Shown: piece by piece, positions 26,883-36,062 of the stretch
How the letters are laid out: each line of letters begins with the position of its first letter
Numbering within the stretch: position 1 is the stretch's first letter
Source of the DNA: an uncultured Sphingobacteriales bacterium
GTDB taxonomy: Bacteria > Bacteroidota > Bacteroidia > Chitinophagales > Chitinophagaceae
Direction of reading: 5' to 3'
Assembly: GCA_937991535.1 (NCBI GenBank)
Contig: CALKHN010000013.1
Span: 124,001-188,000, forward strand
Length of the DNA stretch: 64,000 bases
Notes under the pieces: model-generated
The model's database searches: none
Told to the model about the DNA's origin: nothing
The model's input: the letters and a program-made list of their open reading frames with translations, nothing else
Translations under genes and position numbers: made by a program

Positions 26883-28169
26883 GTGACATTAGCCTACCTG
26901 CATATACTCCGGTCTCCTGATAAAAAGAAGGTATACGTTGCTTCTCTTGCAGAAACATTGCTGGTATTGTCAGTGTTTACCAAGGAAATAGGGTCAAGAC
27001 GCATATTCGGTATTGATTTTGACTTTATCGCCTATCCCTTCGCTATCCTGTTCCTGTTGTTTCATGTGAAAGACATTATTTTATCGGAAACCTTCCCCTG
27101 GAAAATTTATGTATACCTGGCTATCACCAGTTTGTTTTCCATTTTGTTTCTACAATTGAGTTACGACGGCTTTCTAAAGCAATTTTTACCGATTATTATT
27201 ATATTCTCCGTTAATTTTTTTATAGCAACAAAGTACAACTGGAGGATGCTCTTCAGGCTGTATGTAAAATTTGCCTACCTGTCAGCTATATTTGGTATTA
27301 TACAGGTTATCGCATCGTACGCGGGAATTAACCTGCTCAATCGTCAGGCCGGCAGGCTGGATTCTATCGCTTACGAGCCATCGCATTACGCGGCCATCCT
27401 GATGCCTGCACTGGTGTTTACCTTCTTTCATTTTAAACAGTATAAGCTGTATTTTTTTACCATGCTGGCCGCCCTGGTGCTTACATTCAATCTTACCGGG
27501 TACCTGGCCTTCCTGGTCGTGATCAGCATTGCCTATATAAACCCATTATATATAATGATCTCTATCCCTGTACTATACTACATAGTATTTCATGTGCTGG
27601 TAAATTTTAATGAGAACTTTAATTCGCGCATTATAGAAACACAGCAGGTATTCAGCGGCGATGTAAATGTGCTAACCCGGCAGGCAGTAACTAATGGCAC
27701 CACGGTGTCTCTTTACTCCAACCTGATGGTGGCCGAAGAAAACTTAAAAAATGGGAATGTCATTGGCAGCGGTTTGGGCGGACATGAAGAAATGTATTAC
27801 CGGTATTTTGAAAATTCCTCCTTCCGTTACAGTTGGTTTTATGGATTGAATGCGCCCTCGGGACATTCGCTTACCATTCGCATATTTTCGGAGTTCGGTT
27901 TACTGGGACTTATTCTGTATGTGGCAACATTGGCCAGGAAAGTAATATTGCTCGACAATGGAATATACAGAAGCATTTCCCTTGCATGCCTGAGCCACTT
28001 TGTTTGCAAATCGTTTAAACTGGGTGGGTTTATTGATTACGGTACGCCCTTCTTTTTGGCCATACTGTTCATTAACTTCCGGCATTATAAAAAAACCACC
28101 GCAAAAAGCAAACTGAACAATGCAAGAAAAAAGCCTGCACTACCTCTTTCTTTACAGCCGGTTGCCTGA
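26883..28169 (+). CDS. O-antigen/exopolysaccharide polymerase (Wzy-like)
   Basis: A 428-residue membrane protein with about 10-11 helices and a larger hydrophilic loop around residues 245-325 (IIETQQVFSGDVNVLTRQ to SFRYSWFYGLNAPSGHSL), the layout of Wzy polymerases. The motif EPSHYAAILMP and the GLGGHEEMY/SGHSL region resemble O-antigen ligase/polymerase family members. Start is GTG at 26883. It overlaps the next glycosyltransferase by 50 bases. It would join flipped repeat units in the periplasm. Function rests on topology and context, since Wzy sequences diverge strongly. Confidence 0.75.
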   Translation: MTLAYLHILRSPDKKKVYVASLAETLLVLSVFTKEIGSRRIFGIDFDFIAYPFAILFLLFHVKDIILSETFPWKIYVYLAITSLFSILFLQLSYDGFLKQFLPIIIIFSVNFFIATKYNWRMLFRLYVKFAYLSAIFGIIQVIASYAGINLLNRQAGRLDSIAYEPSHYAAILMPALVFTFFHFKQYKLYFFTMLAALVLTFNLTGYLAFLVVISIAYINPLYIMISIPVLYYIVFHVLVNFNENFNSRIIETQQVFSGDVNVLTRQAVTNGTTVSLYSNLMVAEENLKNGNVIGSGLGGHEEMYYRYFENSSFRYSWFYGLNAPSGHSLTIRIFSEFGLLGLILYVATLARKVILLDNGIYRSISLACLSHFVCKSFKLGGFIDYGTPFFLAILFINFRHYKKTTAKSKLNNARKKPALPLSLQPVA

Positions 28170-29178
28170 TTATTTTTTTCGCTGTGTGCAACATTTGCTG
28201 AAGAGCAGTCTGGCAAATTCAGAGGCGCGTATCGTGTGTTACCCGCAGGACACGAATGCCCCTTACCGTTATGAAGATGTAACCGGCGCCCTGCGCATTG
28301 TTGAAAAGAAAGACCTGGCGACGCTTAACAACTGGCAACCTGATCTGATATACATAGCTGGCTGGGGCGATAAGGAGTATAACCAAATTGCGGCCCAATG
28401 GATAAACAGGATACCGGTAATTATGGGAATGGACAATCCCTGGAAAGGAAGTTTAAAACAACGACTGGCGGGTTTAGTTGCTCCGATCTATTTAAAAAAC
28501 AAAGCCACTCATTTGTGGGTAGCCGGCTACCCGCAATATGAATATGCAAGAAGAATGGGATTTCCGGCCAACCGTATTCTTCACGACCTGTATTGCGCGG
28601 ATATGGCTAAATTCAGGAAAACCCTGCCTGCTTTTCAAAGGCGGATCGTATTTGTGGGACGCATGGTGGAATACAAAAGACCGGATTGGCTACTGGAAGC
28701 TTTTACTGAGTTATTCGCAAAACATCCCGATCTGCAGGACTGGGAGTTGCTGATGATCGGCAACGGACCCCTTCAACAGGACTTGCAAAACAAATATGCC
28801 GGGGCAAAGCAGGTATCGTTCCTGTCTTTTGTGCAGCCGGACGAGCTGGTGCGGTATTATCATCAGTCTTCTGTTTTTTGCATGCCCAGTTTATTTGAAC
28901 ACTGGGGCGTAGTGGTGCAGGAAGCCGCGGCGGCGGAACTGGCATTGTTGCTCTCCGATACATGTGGTGCAGCGTCTACATTCCTGATCAATGGCCACAA
29001 TGGCTTTGTATTCGACTCTGGCAGCAAAATTGACTTCACGCAAAAACTATACATGCTAATGAAAATGGAACCTGTTGGGTTGCAACAAATGGGTAAGCGA
29101 AGCGCGGCACTTTCGGAAAGAATTACACATGATACCTGGTGTGGAAATTTACAAAGCGTGCTCAATGGCGGGAAATAA
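28120..29178 (+). CDS. Glycosyltransferase family 4
   Basis: A 352-residue GT4 enzyme. The donor domain has IVFVGRMVEYKRPDWLLEA, ELLMIGNGPLQQDL and SVFCMPSLFEHWGVVVQEAA, with the acidic pair retained. The N-terminal half is short. The ATG at 28120 lies inside the polymerase frame, suggesting translational coupling. The 3' end overlaps the next glycosyltransferase by 14 bases. Confidence 0.85.
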   Translation: MQEKSLHYLFLYSRLPDYFFRCVQHLLKSSLANSEARIVCYPQDTNAPYRYEDVTGALRIVEKKDLATLNNWQPDLIYIAGWGDKEYNQIAAQWINRIPVIMGMDNPWKGSLKQRLAGLVAPIYLKNKATHLWVAGYPQYEYARRMGFPANRILHDLYCADMAKFRKTLPAFQRRIVFVGRMVEYKRPDWLLEAFTELFAKHPDLQDWELLMIGNGPLQQDLQNKYAGAKQVSFLSFVQPDELVRYYHQSSVFCMPSLFEHWGVVVQEAAAAELALLLSDTCGAASTFLINGHNGFVFDSGSKIDFTQKLYMLMKMEPVGLQQMGKRSAALSERITHDTWCGNLQSVLNGGK

Positions 29179-30301
29179 AATCATGGTTTTCACCGACTGG
29201 TACGAACCCTCATTCAAAGCCGGCGGTCCCATCCGCTCCTGCGTGAACTTCGCGGCCCACATGAAGGAGGATTATGACGTTTATATTTTTACCGGCGACA
29301 GGGACCTGGGTGATAAGCAGGCTTATCCGCAAATTGAAACCAACCGCTGGTTAGAAAAGGATTGCGTTCAGGTTTTTTATGCTTCCCCCGGCGCGCTGAA
29401 CTGGGAAAGCATCCTGGTGCAGGTACGGGATATAAAGCCCAACTATATTTACCTGAACAATATGTATTCTAAGTATTTTACGGTGTATCCCTTGCTTATG
29501 AAACGCCTGGGGATGATAAAAGCGCGGGTAGTGCTGGCGCCAAGGGGTATGCTCAAATCAACCGCGGTACAATATAAAACAGGCAAGAAAAAACTATTTT
29601 TTAAACTGCTGAAATTGCTGAACATTCCCCGCCGGGTTGTTTTTCATGCCACCGATGCCACGGAAGAAACCGATATTAAAAACCTGTTTGGCAGCGATAT
29701 TGCTATTAAGCAGATCAGCAATTTCCCCCCGCAACAAAAAACCTTGCAGCCCATTCATAAACAAAGCGGCTCGGTTAAAATAATTTTTACAGGCAGGGTG
29801 CACCCTGTAAAAAACCTGTTGTTTTTATTGCATTGCCTGCCATCCGTTACCGGTAACTTTGCGCTCACAATTGTTGCCGCAATTGAAGATGAAGCCTACT
29901 GGCTGGAGTGCAGGGAGATTATAAGAACCTTGCCTGAACACATATCAGTTGAATTACAACAGAATGTTCCGCATCGCCAGGTTGAGCAACTGATCAATGA
30001 ACACCACGTTTTTGTATTGCCCACGCTGGGTGAAAATTTTGGTCATGCCATTTTTGAAGCCCTGGCTGCCGGCCGGCCGGTGCTCATCAGCGATCAAACG
30101 CCCTGGCGGCATTTGGCAGAACAGCATGCGGGCTGGGATTTACCATTAACAGATGAAAAAGCTTTTGTGCAGACTTTGCAACAGGTGGCTGATATGGATG
30201 ATCAGGCGTATCAGCAATGGAGTACCGGCGCATGGCAGTATGCCAGGAACTTTACGGAATATTCCAACCTGAAGGAAAAGTATAAGGAATTATTCAGTTA
30301 A
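29165..30301 (+). CDS. Glycosyltransferase family 4
   Basis: A 378-residue enzyme with KAGGPIRSCVNFA at the N-terminus (acceptor glycine loop), VVLAPRGMLKSTAVQYKTGKK, VKIIFTGRVHPVKNL and PTLGENFGHAIFEALAAGRP in the donor half. This pattern is frequent in colanic-acid or capsule GT4 enzymes. ATG 29165 is chosen because the longer frame from 29075 runs deep into the previous gene; ATG 29183 is an alternative. After it the operon is interrupted by repeats and a GIY-YIG nuclease gene. Confidence 0.87.
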   Translation: MAGNKIMVFTDWYEPSFKAGGPIRSCVNFAAHMKEDYDVYIFTGDRDLGDKQAYPQIETNRWLEKDCVQVFYASPGALNWESILVQVRDIKPNYIYLNNMYSKYFTVYPLLMKRLGMIKARVVLAPRGMLKSTAVQYKTGKKKLFFKLLKLLNIPRRVVFHATDATEETDIKNLFGSDIAIKQISNFPPQQKTLQPIHKQSGSVKIIFTGRVHPVKNLLFLLHCLPSVTGNFALTIVAAIEDEAYWLECREIIRTLPEHISVELQQNVPHRQVEQLINEHHVFVLPTLGENFGHAIFEALAAGRPVLISDQTPWRHLAEQHAGWDLPLTDEKAFVQTLQQVADMDDQAYQQWSTGAWQYARNFTEYSNLKEKYKELFS

Positions 30302-30618
30302 AGGCCCGTTATTGCGAGACGTAAGCGGATGCTGGGAATTAGAATAACTATACACGTCGAAGCAAGCCCCCCGTAGCGAAGCGGAGTACTAGGCCGGTTT
30401 AAAGAAATGTATTCCGCCCACGGAATTGGGGATTGCGTCGTCGCTCTTTGCACAAAGCTTTGCTGCTCCCCGCAATGACGTGAAAAAGCAAGCCCCCCGT
30501 AGCGAAGCGGAGTATAAGGCCGGTTTAAAGATAATCCGTATCCACTATCGGGTGATTACTTCGACCCGTAAAATATTACACATCATGCAGAATAATTCAG
30601 GGGCTCGTAATGATGTTT
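30302..30618. repeat. Interspersed repeats before the GIY-YIG gene
   Basis: Two 45-base copies, 30361-30405 and 30486-30530, starting AAGCAAGCCCCCCGTAGCG and ending CCGGTTTAAAG, differ at two positions. Between them is GGATTGCGTCGTCGCTC...CCCCGCAATGACG, of the dispersed type found near many bacterial genes. No promoter or gene is evident. Confidence 0.8.
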
Positions 30619-30915
30619 ATGAAAGGGGGCTTCGTTTATATCATAACCAATAGGCACCATACGGTGCTGTACACAGGGGTTACCAGTAACCTGGCAGCAA
30701 GGACGCAGCAGCACAAAAACAAAAAATATCCCAATAGCTTCTCAGCCAGGTACAACACCGATAAACTTGTTTATTATGCTTTCTTTCCGACCATAATGGA
30801 AGCTATTACAGAAGAAAAACGGATCAAGGCAGGAAGCAGGGCAGCTAAGATCAGATTGATTGAAAATATGAATCCGGCGTGGAACGACTTATGGGAGAAT
30901 ATAAAGGAATGGTGA
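30619..30915 (+). CDS. Small GIY-YIG (URI-type) nuclease
   Basis: A 98-residue protein (from ATG 30619) consisting only of a GIY-YIG domain: GFVYIITNRHHTVLYTGVTS contains the two core tyrosines, then the arginine of NLAARTQQHK, and the metal-site glutamate is likely in the EEKRIKAGSR helix. Ends with the usual NPAWNDLW motif. Such free-standing proteins are common in Bacteroidota and their biological target is not established. It is out of place among polysaccharide genes and follows two repeat copies. Its TGA overlaps the ATG of the next gene. Confidence 0.85.
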   Translation: MKGGFVYIITNRHHTVLYTGVTSNLAARTQQHKNKKYPNSFSARYNTDKLVYYAFFPTIMEAITEEKRIKAGSRAAKIRLIENMNPAWNDLWENIKEW

Positions 30916-31472
30916 TGCACCGCACAGACCTCAGCACATATAACAACAACTGGTACAAAAAAACCATAAGAGCCGGTAAACTAAAACAGGCCCTCTGGTA
31001 TTTTACCAACGTTGTTTTTTTCATTAATCCGCTCAACCCATTGTCGGGTTTGAAATGCTGGTTGCTGAAATGCTTTGGCGCCAAGCTGGGAACGGGGGTA
31101 ATTATAAAACCGGGGGTAAACATTAAATACCCCTGGAAACTGGTTACCGGCGATCACTGCTGGATTGGTGAATCGGTTTGGATAGATAATCTGGATAAGG
31201 TAACAATAGGCAGCCATGTTTGTATTTCACAGGGAGCCATGTTGCTTACCGGGAACCACAATTATACAAAAACAAGTTTCGATTTAATAGTAAAAGAAAT
31301 TATACTGGAAGACGGGGTTTGGATTGGGGCAAAAGCCGTGGTTTGTCCAGGCGTTACCGCTTTTTCGCATGCCATGCTCAGTGTAGCCTCGGTTGCTACA
31401 AAAAACCTGGAGGCCTATGGAATTCATTCGGGCAACCCGGCTGTAATGCTTAAACAAAGAGTGATTGTATAG
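30915..31472 (+). CDS. WcaF-like hexapeptide acetyltransferase
   Basis: A 185-residue left-handed beta-helix acyltransferase. It starts MHRTDLSTYNNNWYKK, has a hydrophobic N-terminal segment and FGAKLGTGVIIKPGVNIKYP, the catalytic-region TGNHNYTKTSFD and repeated VWIGAKAVVCPGVT. This is the colanic-acid WcaF type that O-acetylates a sugar, often fucose, on the lipid-linked unit. gmd and fcl nearby fit that idea. A GTG at 30879 or ATG at 30909 would also be in frame; ATG 30915 matches family length and overlaps the nuclease stop. Confidence 0.87.
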   Translation: MHRTDLSTYNNNWYKKTIRAGKLKQALWYFTNVVFFINPLNPLSGLKCWLLKCFGAKLGTGVIIKPGVNIKYPWKLVTGDHCWIGESVWIDNLDKVTIGSHVCISQGAMLLTGNHNYTKTSFDLIVKEIILEDGVWIGAKAVVCPGVTAFSHAMLSVASVATKNLEAYGIHSGNPAVMLKQRVIV

Positions 31473-31491
31473 AAAAACGAACCGAAGCAGC

Positions 31492-32238
31492 ATGAAAATC
31501 TCTCTCATCACCGCCACCTACAACAGCGCGTCAACCCTGCGCGATACCCTGCAATGTATACAGGAGCAGGATTATGCCGATATCGAACATATTATCGTAG
31601 ACGGGGGATCAGCAGACGATACCTTGCGCATTGTTGCGGAGTTCCCGCATATTGCCAAACTCATCGCCGAAAAAGATGAAGGCATTTATGATGCCATGAA
31701 CAAGGGTATTGCCGCCGCAAGCGGCGATGTGATTGGCATTTTGAACTCCGATGATGTGTATGCCCGCAATACGGTTGTTTCAACCATCGCCCGGGCTTTT
31801 GATGATCCGGGTGTTCTGGCGGCTTACGCCAACCTGCAGTTCGTGCAGCGCGACAATTTGCATAAAGTGGTGCGCACCTGGAGGGCTGGCAAATACAGTA
31901 AAAAAAGTTTCTATTATGGCTGGATGCCGCCGCATCCCACTTTTTTTGTGCGCCGTGAAATATACGACCAGGTAGGACTTTTTAATTGCAGCCTCCGGTC
32001 TGCAGCCGACTACGAACTCATGCTGCGCATATTGCTGAAGCACGAAATACCCGCCGTATACATCAATGAAGTGATCATTAAAATGCGGGTGGGCGGCGTA
32101 AGCACCGCGTCATTGAGAAACAGGTTAAAAGCCAACAGCCAGGACAGGCTGGCCTGGAGAATAAACGGGCTCGATCCTTATTTCTTTACTTTGTACATGA
32201 AACCGCTGCGAAAGCTGGGGCAGTTTTTGAAGCGATAA
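31492..32238 (+). CDS. Glycosyltransferase family 2 (WcaE/WcaA-like)
   Basis: A 248-residue inverting GT-A enzyme: MKISLITATYNSASTLRDTL, EHIIVDGGSADDTL, EKDEGIYDAMNKGI and the DxD-type metal site LNSDDVY. Later PPHPTFFVRREIYDQVGLF and ADYELMLRIL complete the family pattern. The true start is ATG 31492; a longer TTG frame starts at 31465 inside the preceding gene. Donor unknown, but WcaE-type enzymes are fucosyltransferases and GDP-fucose genes follow. Last glycosyltransferase of the locus. Confidence 0.9.
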   Translation: MKISLITATYNSASTLRDTLQCIQEQDYADIEHIIVDGGSADDTLRIVAEFPHIAKLIAEKDEGIYDAMNKGIAAASGDVIGILNSDDVYARNTVVSTIARAFDDPGVLAAYANLQFVQRDNLHKVVRTWRAGKYSKKSFYYGWMPPHPTFFVRREIYDQVGLFNCSLRSAADYELMLRILLKHEIPAVYINEVIIKMRVGGVSTASLRNRLKANSQDRLAWRINGLDPYFFTLYMKPLRKLGQFLKR

Positions 32239-32291
32239 CAGTGAATTTGAAAATGTGTTGATTTGAAAATTTGAAAATGGTGGGGATTGCA

Positions 32292-32376
32292 GGCTACAGG
32301 GTACACGTTGCAAGGTGCAGGTTTCAGGTTACAGGGTTGCAGGAGGCAGGGAGTAGAAGTTACAAGTTACAGGGAA
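32292..32376 (+). repeat. Heptamer repeat array, about 12 units
   Basis: Reads in steps of seven as GGCTACA, GGGTACA, CGTTGCA, AGGTGCA, GGTTTCA, GGTTACA, then (one extra base) GGTTGCA, GGAGGCA, GGGAGTA, GAAGTTA, CAAGTTA, CAGGGAA. Same family as 5554-5602 but more decayed. Confidence 0.8.
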
Positions 32377-32380
32377 CGGG

Positions 32381-32494
32381 GAAATGAATCCGTGAAGTAA
32401 GATGTACCATAGCAAATATGTCACTACACAAGTCGCTAATGAACAATAGCCCGATCCCCCTCGCCGCGAGGAGAGGGGTCAGGGGTGAGGCGGA
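32381..32494 (+). repeat. 114-bp direct repeat, copy 1
   Basis: Matches 32724-32837 at 111 of 114 positions. Begins GAAATGAATCCGTG, contains TCACTACACAAGTCGCTAAT and ends in the G+C-rich near-palindrome CCCCTCGCCGCGAGGAGAGG followed by GGTGAGGCGGA. Confidence 0.92.
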
Positions 32495-32723
32495 TGCTTC
32501 GTTCCCGCCAGGGCGGGCAGTTTGCCATTGGAAGGTAAAACCAGGTGGAAGGTGCGGAAAGGAGCATTAAGAACCAAGCAGGCAGATGCTTCGTGCCTCA
32601 GCATGACAAACAGTAGTAACGCTATTGATCATTTAAAATGAAGCCAAATCAACAACTCACTGCTTGTTACGCCAGCGCAGCTTGGCTGCCGTCTGCCCGG
32701 ATGAGCCCTTCGGACGGGGCAGG

Positions 32724-32837
32724 GAAATGAATCCGTGGAGTAAGATGTACCATAGCAAATAGGTCACTACACAAGTCGCTAATGAACAACAGCCCGATCC
32801 CCCTCGCCGCGAGGAGAGGGGTCAGGGGTGAGGCGGA
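32724..32837 (+). repeat. 114-bp direct repeat, copy 2, upstream of gmd
   Basis: Near-identical to copy 1, 343 bases downstream of it. Ends 75 bases before the gmd start codon. Diverged relatives stand before fcl (34633-34707) and the CpsB-type gene (35848-35952). Confidence 0.92.
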
Positions 32838-32912
32838 AAACCCGAAATCCATAGCCAAAGTCACAACGATAAACCATAAACGTACAAACCATAAATTTTT
32901 TACTATTCCATC

Positions 32913-34028
32913 ATGAGTAAAACCGCTTTAATTACCGGTATCACCGGGCAGGACGGCGCCTATTTGGCCGAATTATTGTTATCGAAAGGATATTTTGTAC
33001 ATGGCATAAAGCGCCGCAGTTCTTTGTTCAACACCGAACGCATAGATCATCTGTACCAGGATCCGCATGAGAAAAATGTGCGGATGAAACTCCATTACGG
33101 CGATCTCACCGACTCTACCAATCTCATCCGCATTATACAGGAAACCCAGCCCGATGAAATATACAACCTTGCGGCCATGAGCCATGTGCAGGTAAGCTTT
33201 GAAACGCCCGAATATACGGGCAACGCCGACGGACTGGGCGCACTGCGCATATTAGAAGCCGTTAGGTTCCTCGGGTTGGCCCAAAAAACAAAGGTATACC
33301 AGGCATCCACTTCCGAATTATACGGACTGGTACAGGCCGTTCCCCAGTCGGAAACAACGCCTTTTTATCCGCGCTCTCCTTATGCTGTGGCCAAGCTGTA
33401 TGCCTACTGGATCACCGTAAACTACCGCGAAGCTTACAATATATTTGCCACGAACGGCATACTGTTCAATCACGAATCGCCATTGCGCGGGGAAACATTT
33501 GTTACCCGAAAAATATCCCGTGGCGTGGCAAAGATCGCCCTGGGCATGCAGGATAAGATCTATCTTGGCAACCTCAATGCGCGGCGCGACTGGGGGCATG
33601 CCAAAGATTATGTGGAGGCCATGTGGCTGATACTGCAGCAAAATAAACCGGAGGATTATGTAATTGCCACGGGCATTACCACGCCGGTAAGAGAATTTGT
33701 ACGGATGTCTTTCGCCGAGGTGGGCGTGGAAATTGCTTTTAGCGGAACCAACGACAAAGAAGTGGGCGTTGTTCAATCCTGCAGCAATCCCAATTTCCAG
33801 TTGGAACCGGGCAAAGAGGTAATAGCCGTTGATCCTAAGTATTTTCGTCCCACGGAAGTAGACCTGCTGATTGGCGATGCCACCAAAGCCAGGACAAAAC
33901 TGGGCTGGAAGCCAAAATACGACTTGCCGGCATTGGTAAAGGAAATGGTAGCCGCCGATGTGGAACTTTTTAAAAAAGAAAGGCTTTTGAAAGAAAGCGG
34001 GTTTGTGGTAAAGAATCAATACGAATGA
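32913..34028 (+). CDS. gmd: GDP-mannose 4,6-dehydratase
   Basis: Converts GDP-D-mannose to GDP-4-keto-6-deoxy-D-mannose, first step to GDP-L-fucose. The 371-residue SDR protein has [19 protein letters not shown] at the NADP site, the GMD hallmark [20 protein letters not shown], the catalytic [15 protein letters not shown] and [20 protein letters not shown]. All landmarks are intact. The partner fcl follows after a 700-base repeat-filled gap, so the two may be transcribed separately. GDP-mannose supply genes are not in the window. Confidence 0.97.
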   Translation: MSKTALITGITGQDGAYLAELLLSKGYFVHGIKRRSSLFNTERIDHLYQDPHEKNVRMKLHYGDLTDSTNLIRIIQETQPDEIYNLAAMSHVQVSFETPEYTGNADGLGALRILEAVRFLGLAQKTKVYQASTSELYGLVQAVPQSETTPFYPRSPYAVAKLYAYWITVNYREAYNIFATNGILFNHESPLRGETFVTRKISRGVAKIALGMQDKIYLGNLNARRDWGHAKDYVEAMWLILQQNKPEDYVIATGITTPVREFVRMSFAEVGVEIAFSGTNDKEVGVVQSCSNPNFQLEPGKEVIAVDPKYFRPTEVDLLIGDATKARTKLGWKPKYDLPALVKEMVAADVELFKKERLLKESGFVVKNQYE

Positions 34029-34275
34029 ACCTCACTCTCTTTCTCTCTCCACGCTGTGGAGAGAGACGGTGCTTAATAAGAACGCCTGGCAGAGGCTCTA
34101 CCATTTCAACTATTCAATAAAAGTGAGCAATGCTGTAGGGACCAAATAAAACCTGTCCGCGTGGCGGATTCAAATGTTAAATCCGAAATTCAATAGAGGT
34201 CTGTCAGCAGTCAGTCATGAGCTACGAGCAGTACAAAAAGAAGGAGTATTCATGCTATGATTAGTAGTTACTCAA

Positions 34276-34301
34276 CTGATAGCTGACGACTGATACCTGA
34301 T
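34276..34301 (+). repeat. AGCTGACGRCTGATACCT repeat
   Basis: Related to the tandem units at 37064-37110 (CTGATAGCTGAATGCAGATA and CATAGCTGACGGCTGATACC) and to a looser copy near 51416-51455. Always intergenic. Confidence 0.6.
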
Positions 34302-34338
34302 CGCCGCCAATCCGAAGCCAATGCAGTCTCAACACTTT

Positions 34339-34504
34339 AATAGAATAGCTATGGTGCAGCCTACTGAAAAATGAGAAAGCAGCAGCGAAATGAAGCTGAA
34401 GCTACAGTAGCATAAAAGCTTCATCAAGGCTCCTCCCCGAAATCGGGTTGTATATTGATTTCGGGTGGCTTTTTTGGTTACTTTTTTTCCACAAAAAAAG
34501 TGAC
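34339..34504 (+). repeat. Two-hairpin dispersed element, copy A
   Basis: Starts AATAGAATAGCTATGGTGC. Hairpin 1: CCCGAAATC (34436-34444) with GATTTCGGG (34457-34465). Hairpin 2: GTTACTTTTTTT (34477-34488) with AAAAAAAGTGAC (34493-34504), one T-G pair. The inverted copy at 39818-39975 keeps both stems with changed bases. Confidence 0.85.
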
Positions 34505-34632
34505 AAACAGCAAAACCAAATAAAACCTGTTCGCAGTGGATTCAAATGCTAAACGACAAATCCGAAGCCGTAGATCCGAAATCTAAAAAAGAACAGAATA
34601 CCAGGAATGTTGGATTGTGTATTGCAGCAAAA

Positions 34633-34707
34633 GTGTCACTGCTAAAGTTGCTTATTGAATAACAGCCCGATCCCCCTCGCCGCGAGGAGAGGGGTTAGGG
34701 GTGAGGC
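34633..34707 (+). repeat. 114-bp repeat family, copy 3, upstream of fcl
   Basis: The right part AACAGCCCGATCCCCCTCGC onward is nearly identical to copies 1 and 2; the left part (GTGTCACTGCTAAAGTTGCT) is diverged. Ends 24 bases before the fcl start. Confidence 0.85.
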
Positions 34708-34731
34708 TATCAAATCTTAAATTTAAAATCC

Positions 34732-35661
34732 TTGAACACACACGATAAAATATATGTTGCCGGTCACCAGGGAATGGTGGGCTCGGCTATTGTTAGAAAG
34801 CTGAAGGAGCAGGGTTTTGAAAATATAGTTGCACGAACATCCGGCGAGCTGGATCTGCGCAATCAGCAGGCTGTGGATGATTTCTTTGCACAGGAAAAGC
34901 CTGCCTATGTTTTTCTGGCCGCGGCCCGCGTGGGCGGCATTATGGCCAATAACAGCTTTCGCGCCGACTTTTTATATGACAATCTCATGATCCAAAACAA
35001 TGTGATCCATGCGGCATACACAAACGGGGTTACCAAGCTCATGTTCCTCGGCTCATCATGCATCTATCCGAAACTGGCCCCGCAACCCTTAAAGGAAGAG
35101 TACCTGCTTACCGGCCTGCTGGAACCCACCAATGAGCCTTATGCCATTGCCAAAATTGCGGGTATTAAATTGTGCGATGCCTATCGGGCGCAGTATGGCT
35201 GCAATTTTATTTCGGTAATGCCCACCAATTTATATGGGCCGAACGATAATTATGATCTGAAAAAATCGCATGTATTGCCCGCGCTGATCCGCAAGTTCCA
35301 TGAAGCTAAAATGCAAGGTCATAGCAGCGTAACCATCTGGGGTACGGGTACCCCGCGCCGTGAGTTCTTACATGTTAATGACCTCGCCGACGCGTGCTAT
35401 TTCTTAATGCAGCAATACAATGAACCGGGGCTGATCAATGTGGGCATCGGCGAAGACATTACCATAAAAGACCTGGCCTTGCTGATCAAAGAGATAGTGG
35501 GCTATAATGGCGCCATAGAACACGATGTTTCCAAACCGGATGGCACCGCCAGGAAATTAATGGATGTTAGCCGTTTGATGGCGTTGGGCTGGAAAGCGAA
35601 GATCCATTTAAGAGAAGGAATTGAAGAAGTGTACAGGGATTTTGCGAAACGAAGTACATGA
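34732..35661 (+). CDS. fcl: GDP-L-fucose synthase
   Basis: Epimerase-reductase making GDP-L-fucose from GDP-4-keto-6-deoxymannose. The 309-residue SDR protein has [16 protein letters not shown] at the NADP site, the [19 protein letters not shown] segment with the catalytic Ser and Cys, [20 protein letters not shown], and [20 protein letters not shown]. The start is TTG at 34732; no closer ATG precedes the nucleotide-binding strand. With gmd it predicts fucose in the polymer. Confidence 0.96.
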   Translation: MNTHDKIYVAGHQGMVGSAIVRKLKEQGFENIVARTSGELDLRNQQAVDDFFAQEKPAYVFLAAARVGGIMANNSFRADFLYDNLMIQNNVIHAAYTNGVTKLMFLGSSCIYPKLAPQPLKEEYLLTGLLEPTNEPYAIAKIAGIKLCDAYRAQYGCNFISVMPTNLYGPNDNYDLKKSHVLPALIRKFHEAKMQGHSSVTIWGTGTPRREFLHVNDLADACYFLMQQYNEPGLINVGIGEDITIKDLALLIKEIVGYNGAIEHDVSKPDGTARKLMDVSRLMALGWKAKIHLREGIEEVYRDFAKRST

Positions 35662-35847
35662 AACGGAATACAAAGAGCCAAAAGACAAATAATAAGAACC
35701 AGGTAAATACAGATGTTTCGTGCCTCACCCTAACAAACAAAATTCGAACTTGTCCGCCGTGGCGGAACCTGCACGCCGGGGCGGAACCTGTTCGCCGGGG
35801 CGCATCCGAAGCAGGAAATATGAAATTCAAAGGAAAGAATATAAACA

Positions 35848-35952
35848 ATAGCAAAATGTGTTACTACACAAGTTGCCGATTGAACAATAGCCAGGTCTCC
35901 CTCTCCGGGCGCCTGCCTGCGGTAGGCAGGGAGGGGGAAAAAGGGTGAGGCG
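35848..35952 (+). repeat. 114-bp repeat family, copy 4
   Basis: ATAGCAAAATGTGTTACTAC and GAACAATAGCC match copies 1 and 2; the core is replaced by a related palindromic segment (CGCCTGCCTGCGGTAGGCAG) before AGGGTGAGGCG. It precedes the CpsB-type gene by about 110 bases. Confidence 0.75.
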
Positions 35953-35990
35953 CCACAAGCGATAACCATCAATTAAAAATCCGCGGTACA

Positions 35991-36030
35991 GCGGTCGGTA
36001 CCCGACGTAAGGGGGGCAAACCGTGGAGTA
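35991..36030 (+). repeat. GGTCGGTACC palindromic repeat, copy 1
   Basis: GCGGTCGGTACCCGACGTAA followed by GGGGGGCAAACCGTGGAGTA. Relatives lie at 57399-57435 (same strand) and 51808-51845 (opposite strand). Confidence 0.7.
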
Positions 36031-36062
36031 GTTTTATTCTCAAATCAGAAATCTCAAATCCA

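Larger units (their letters stand above)
32239..32912. other. Repeat-rich intergenic region before gmd
   Basis: 674 bases without a supported gene. It holds an ATTTGAAAATTTGAAAATG string, the heptamer array (32292-32376) and two copies of a 114-base direct repeat. A GC-rich stretch around 32680-32720 (GCCCGGATGAGCCCTTCGGACGGGGC) is also present. Confidence 0.7.
34029..34731. other. Repeat-rich intergenic region between gmd and fcl
   Basis: 703 bases without a gene. Holds a CTGATAGCTGACGACTGATA repeat (34276-34301), the two-hairpin element (34339-34504) and a partial copy of the 114-bp repeat (34633-34707). Confidence 0.7.
35662..36062. other. Repeat-rich intergenic region before the CpsB-type gene
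   Basis: 401 bases. Contains GGCGGAACCTG-type tandem motifs (about 35761-35800), copy 4 of the 114-bp repeat family (35848-35952) and a GGTCGGTACC palindromic repeat (35991-36030). Short frames here come from the repeats and show no protein-like composition. Confidence 0.65.

Noticed and set aside
30302..30618. CRISPR array
   Set aside because: Only two repeat copies of 45 bases with an 80-base gap and no cas genes; not CRISPR.
33318..34019. 233-codon open frame antisense to gmd
   Set aside because: gmd carries all expected motifs on the plus strand; the reverse frame has no recognisable features.
35658..35948. 96-codon frame after fcl
   Set aside because: Made of interspersed repeats, with a composition unlike any protein around it.
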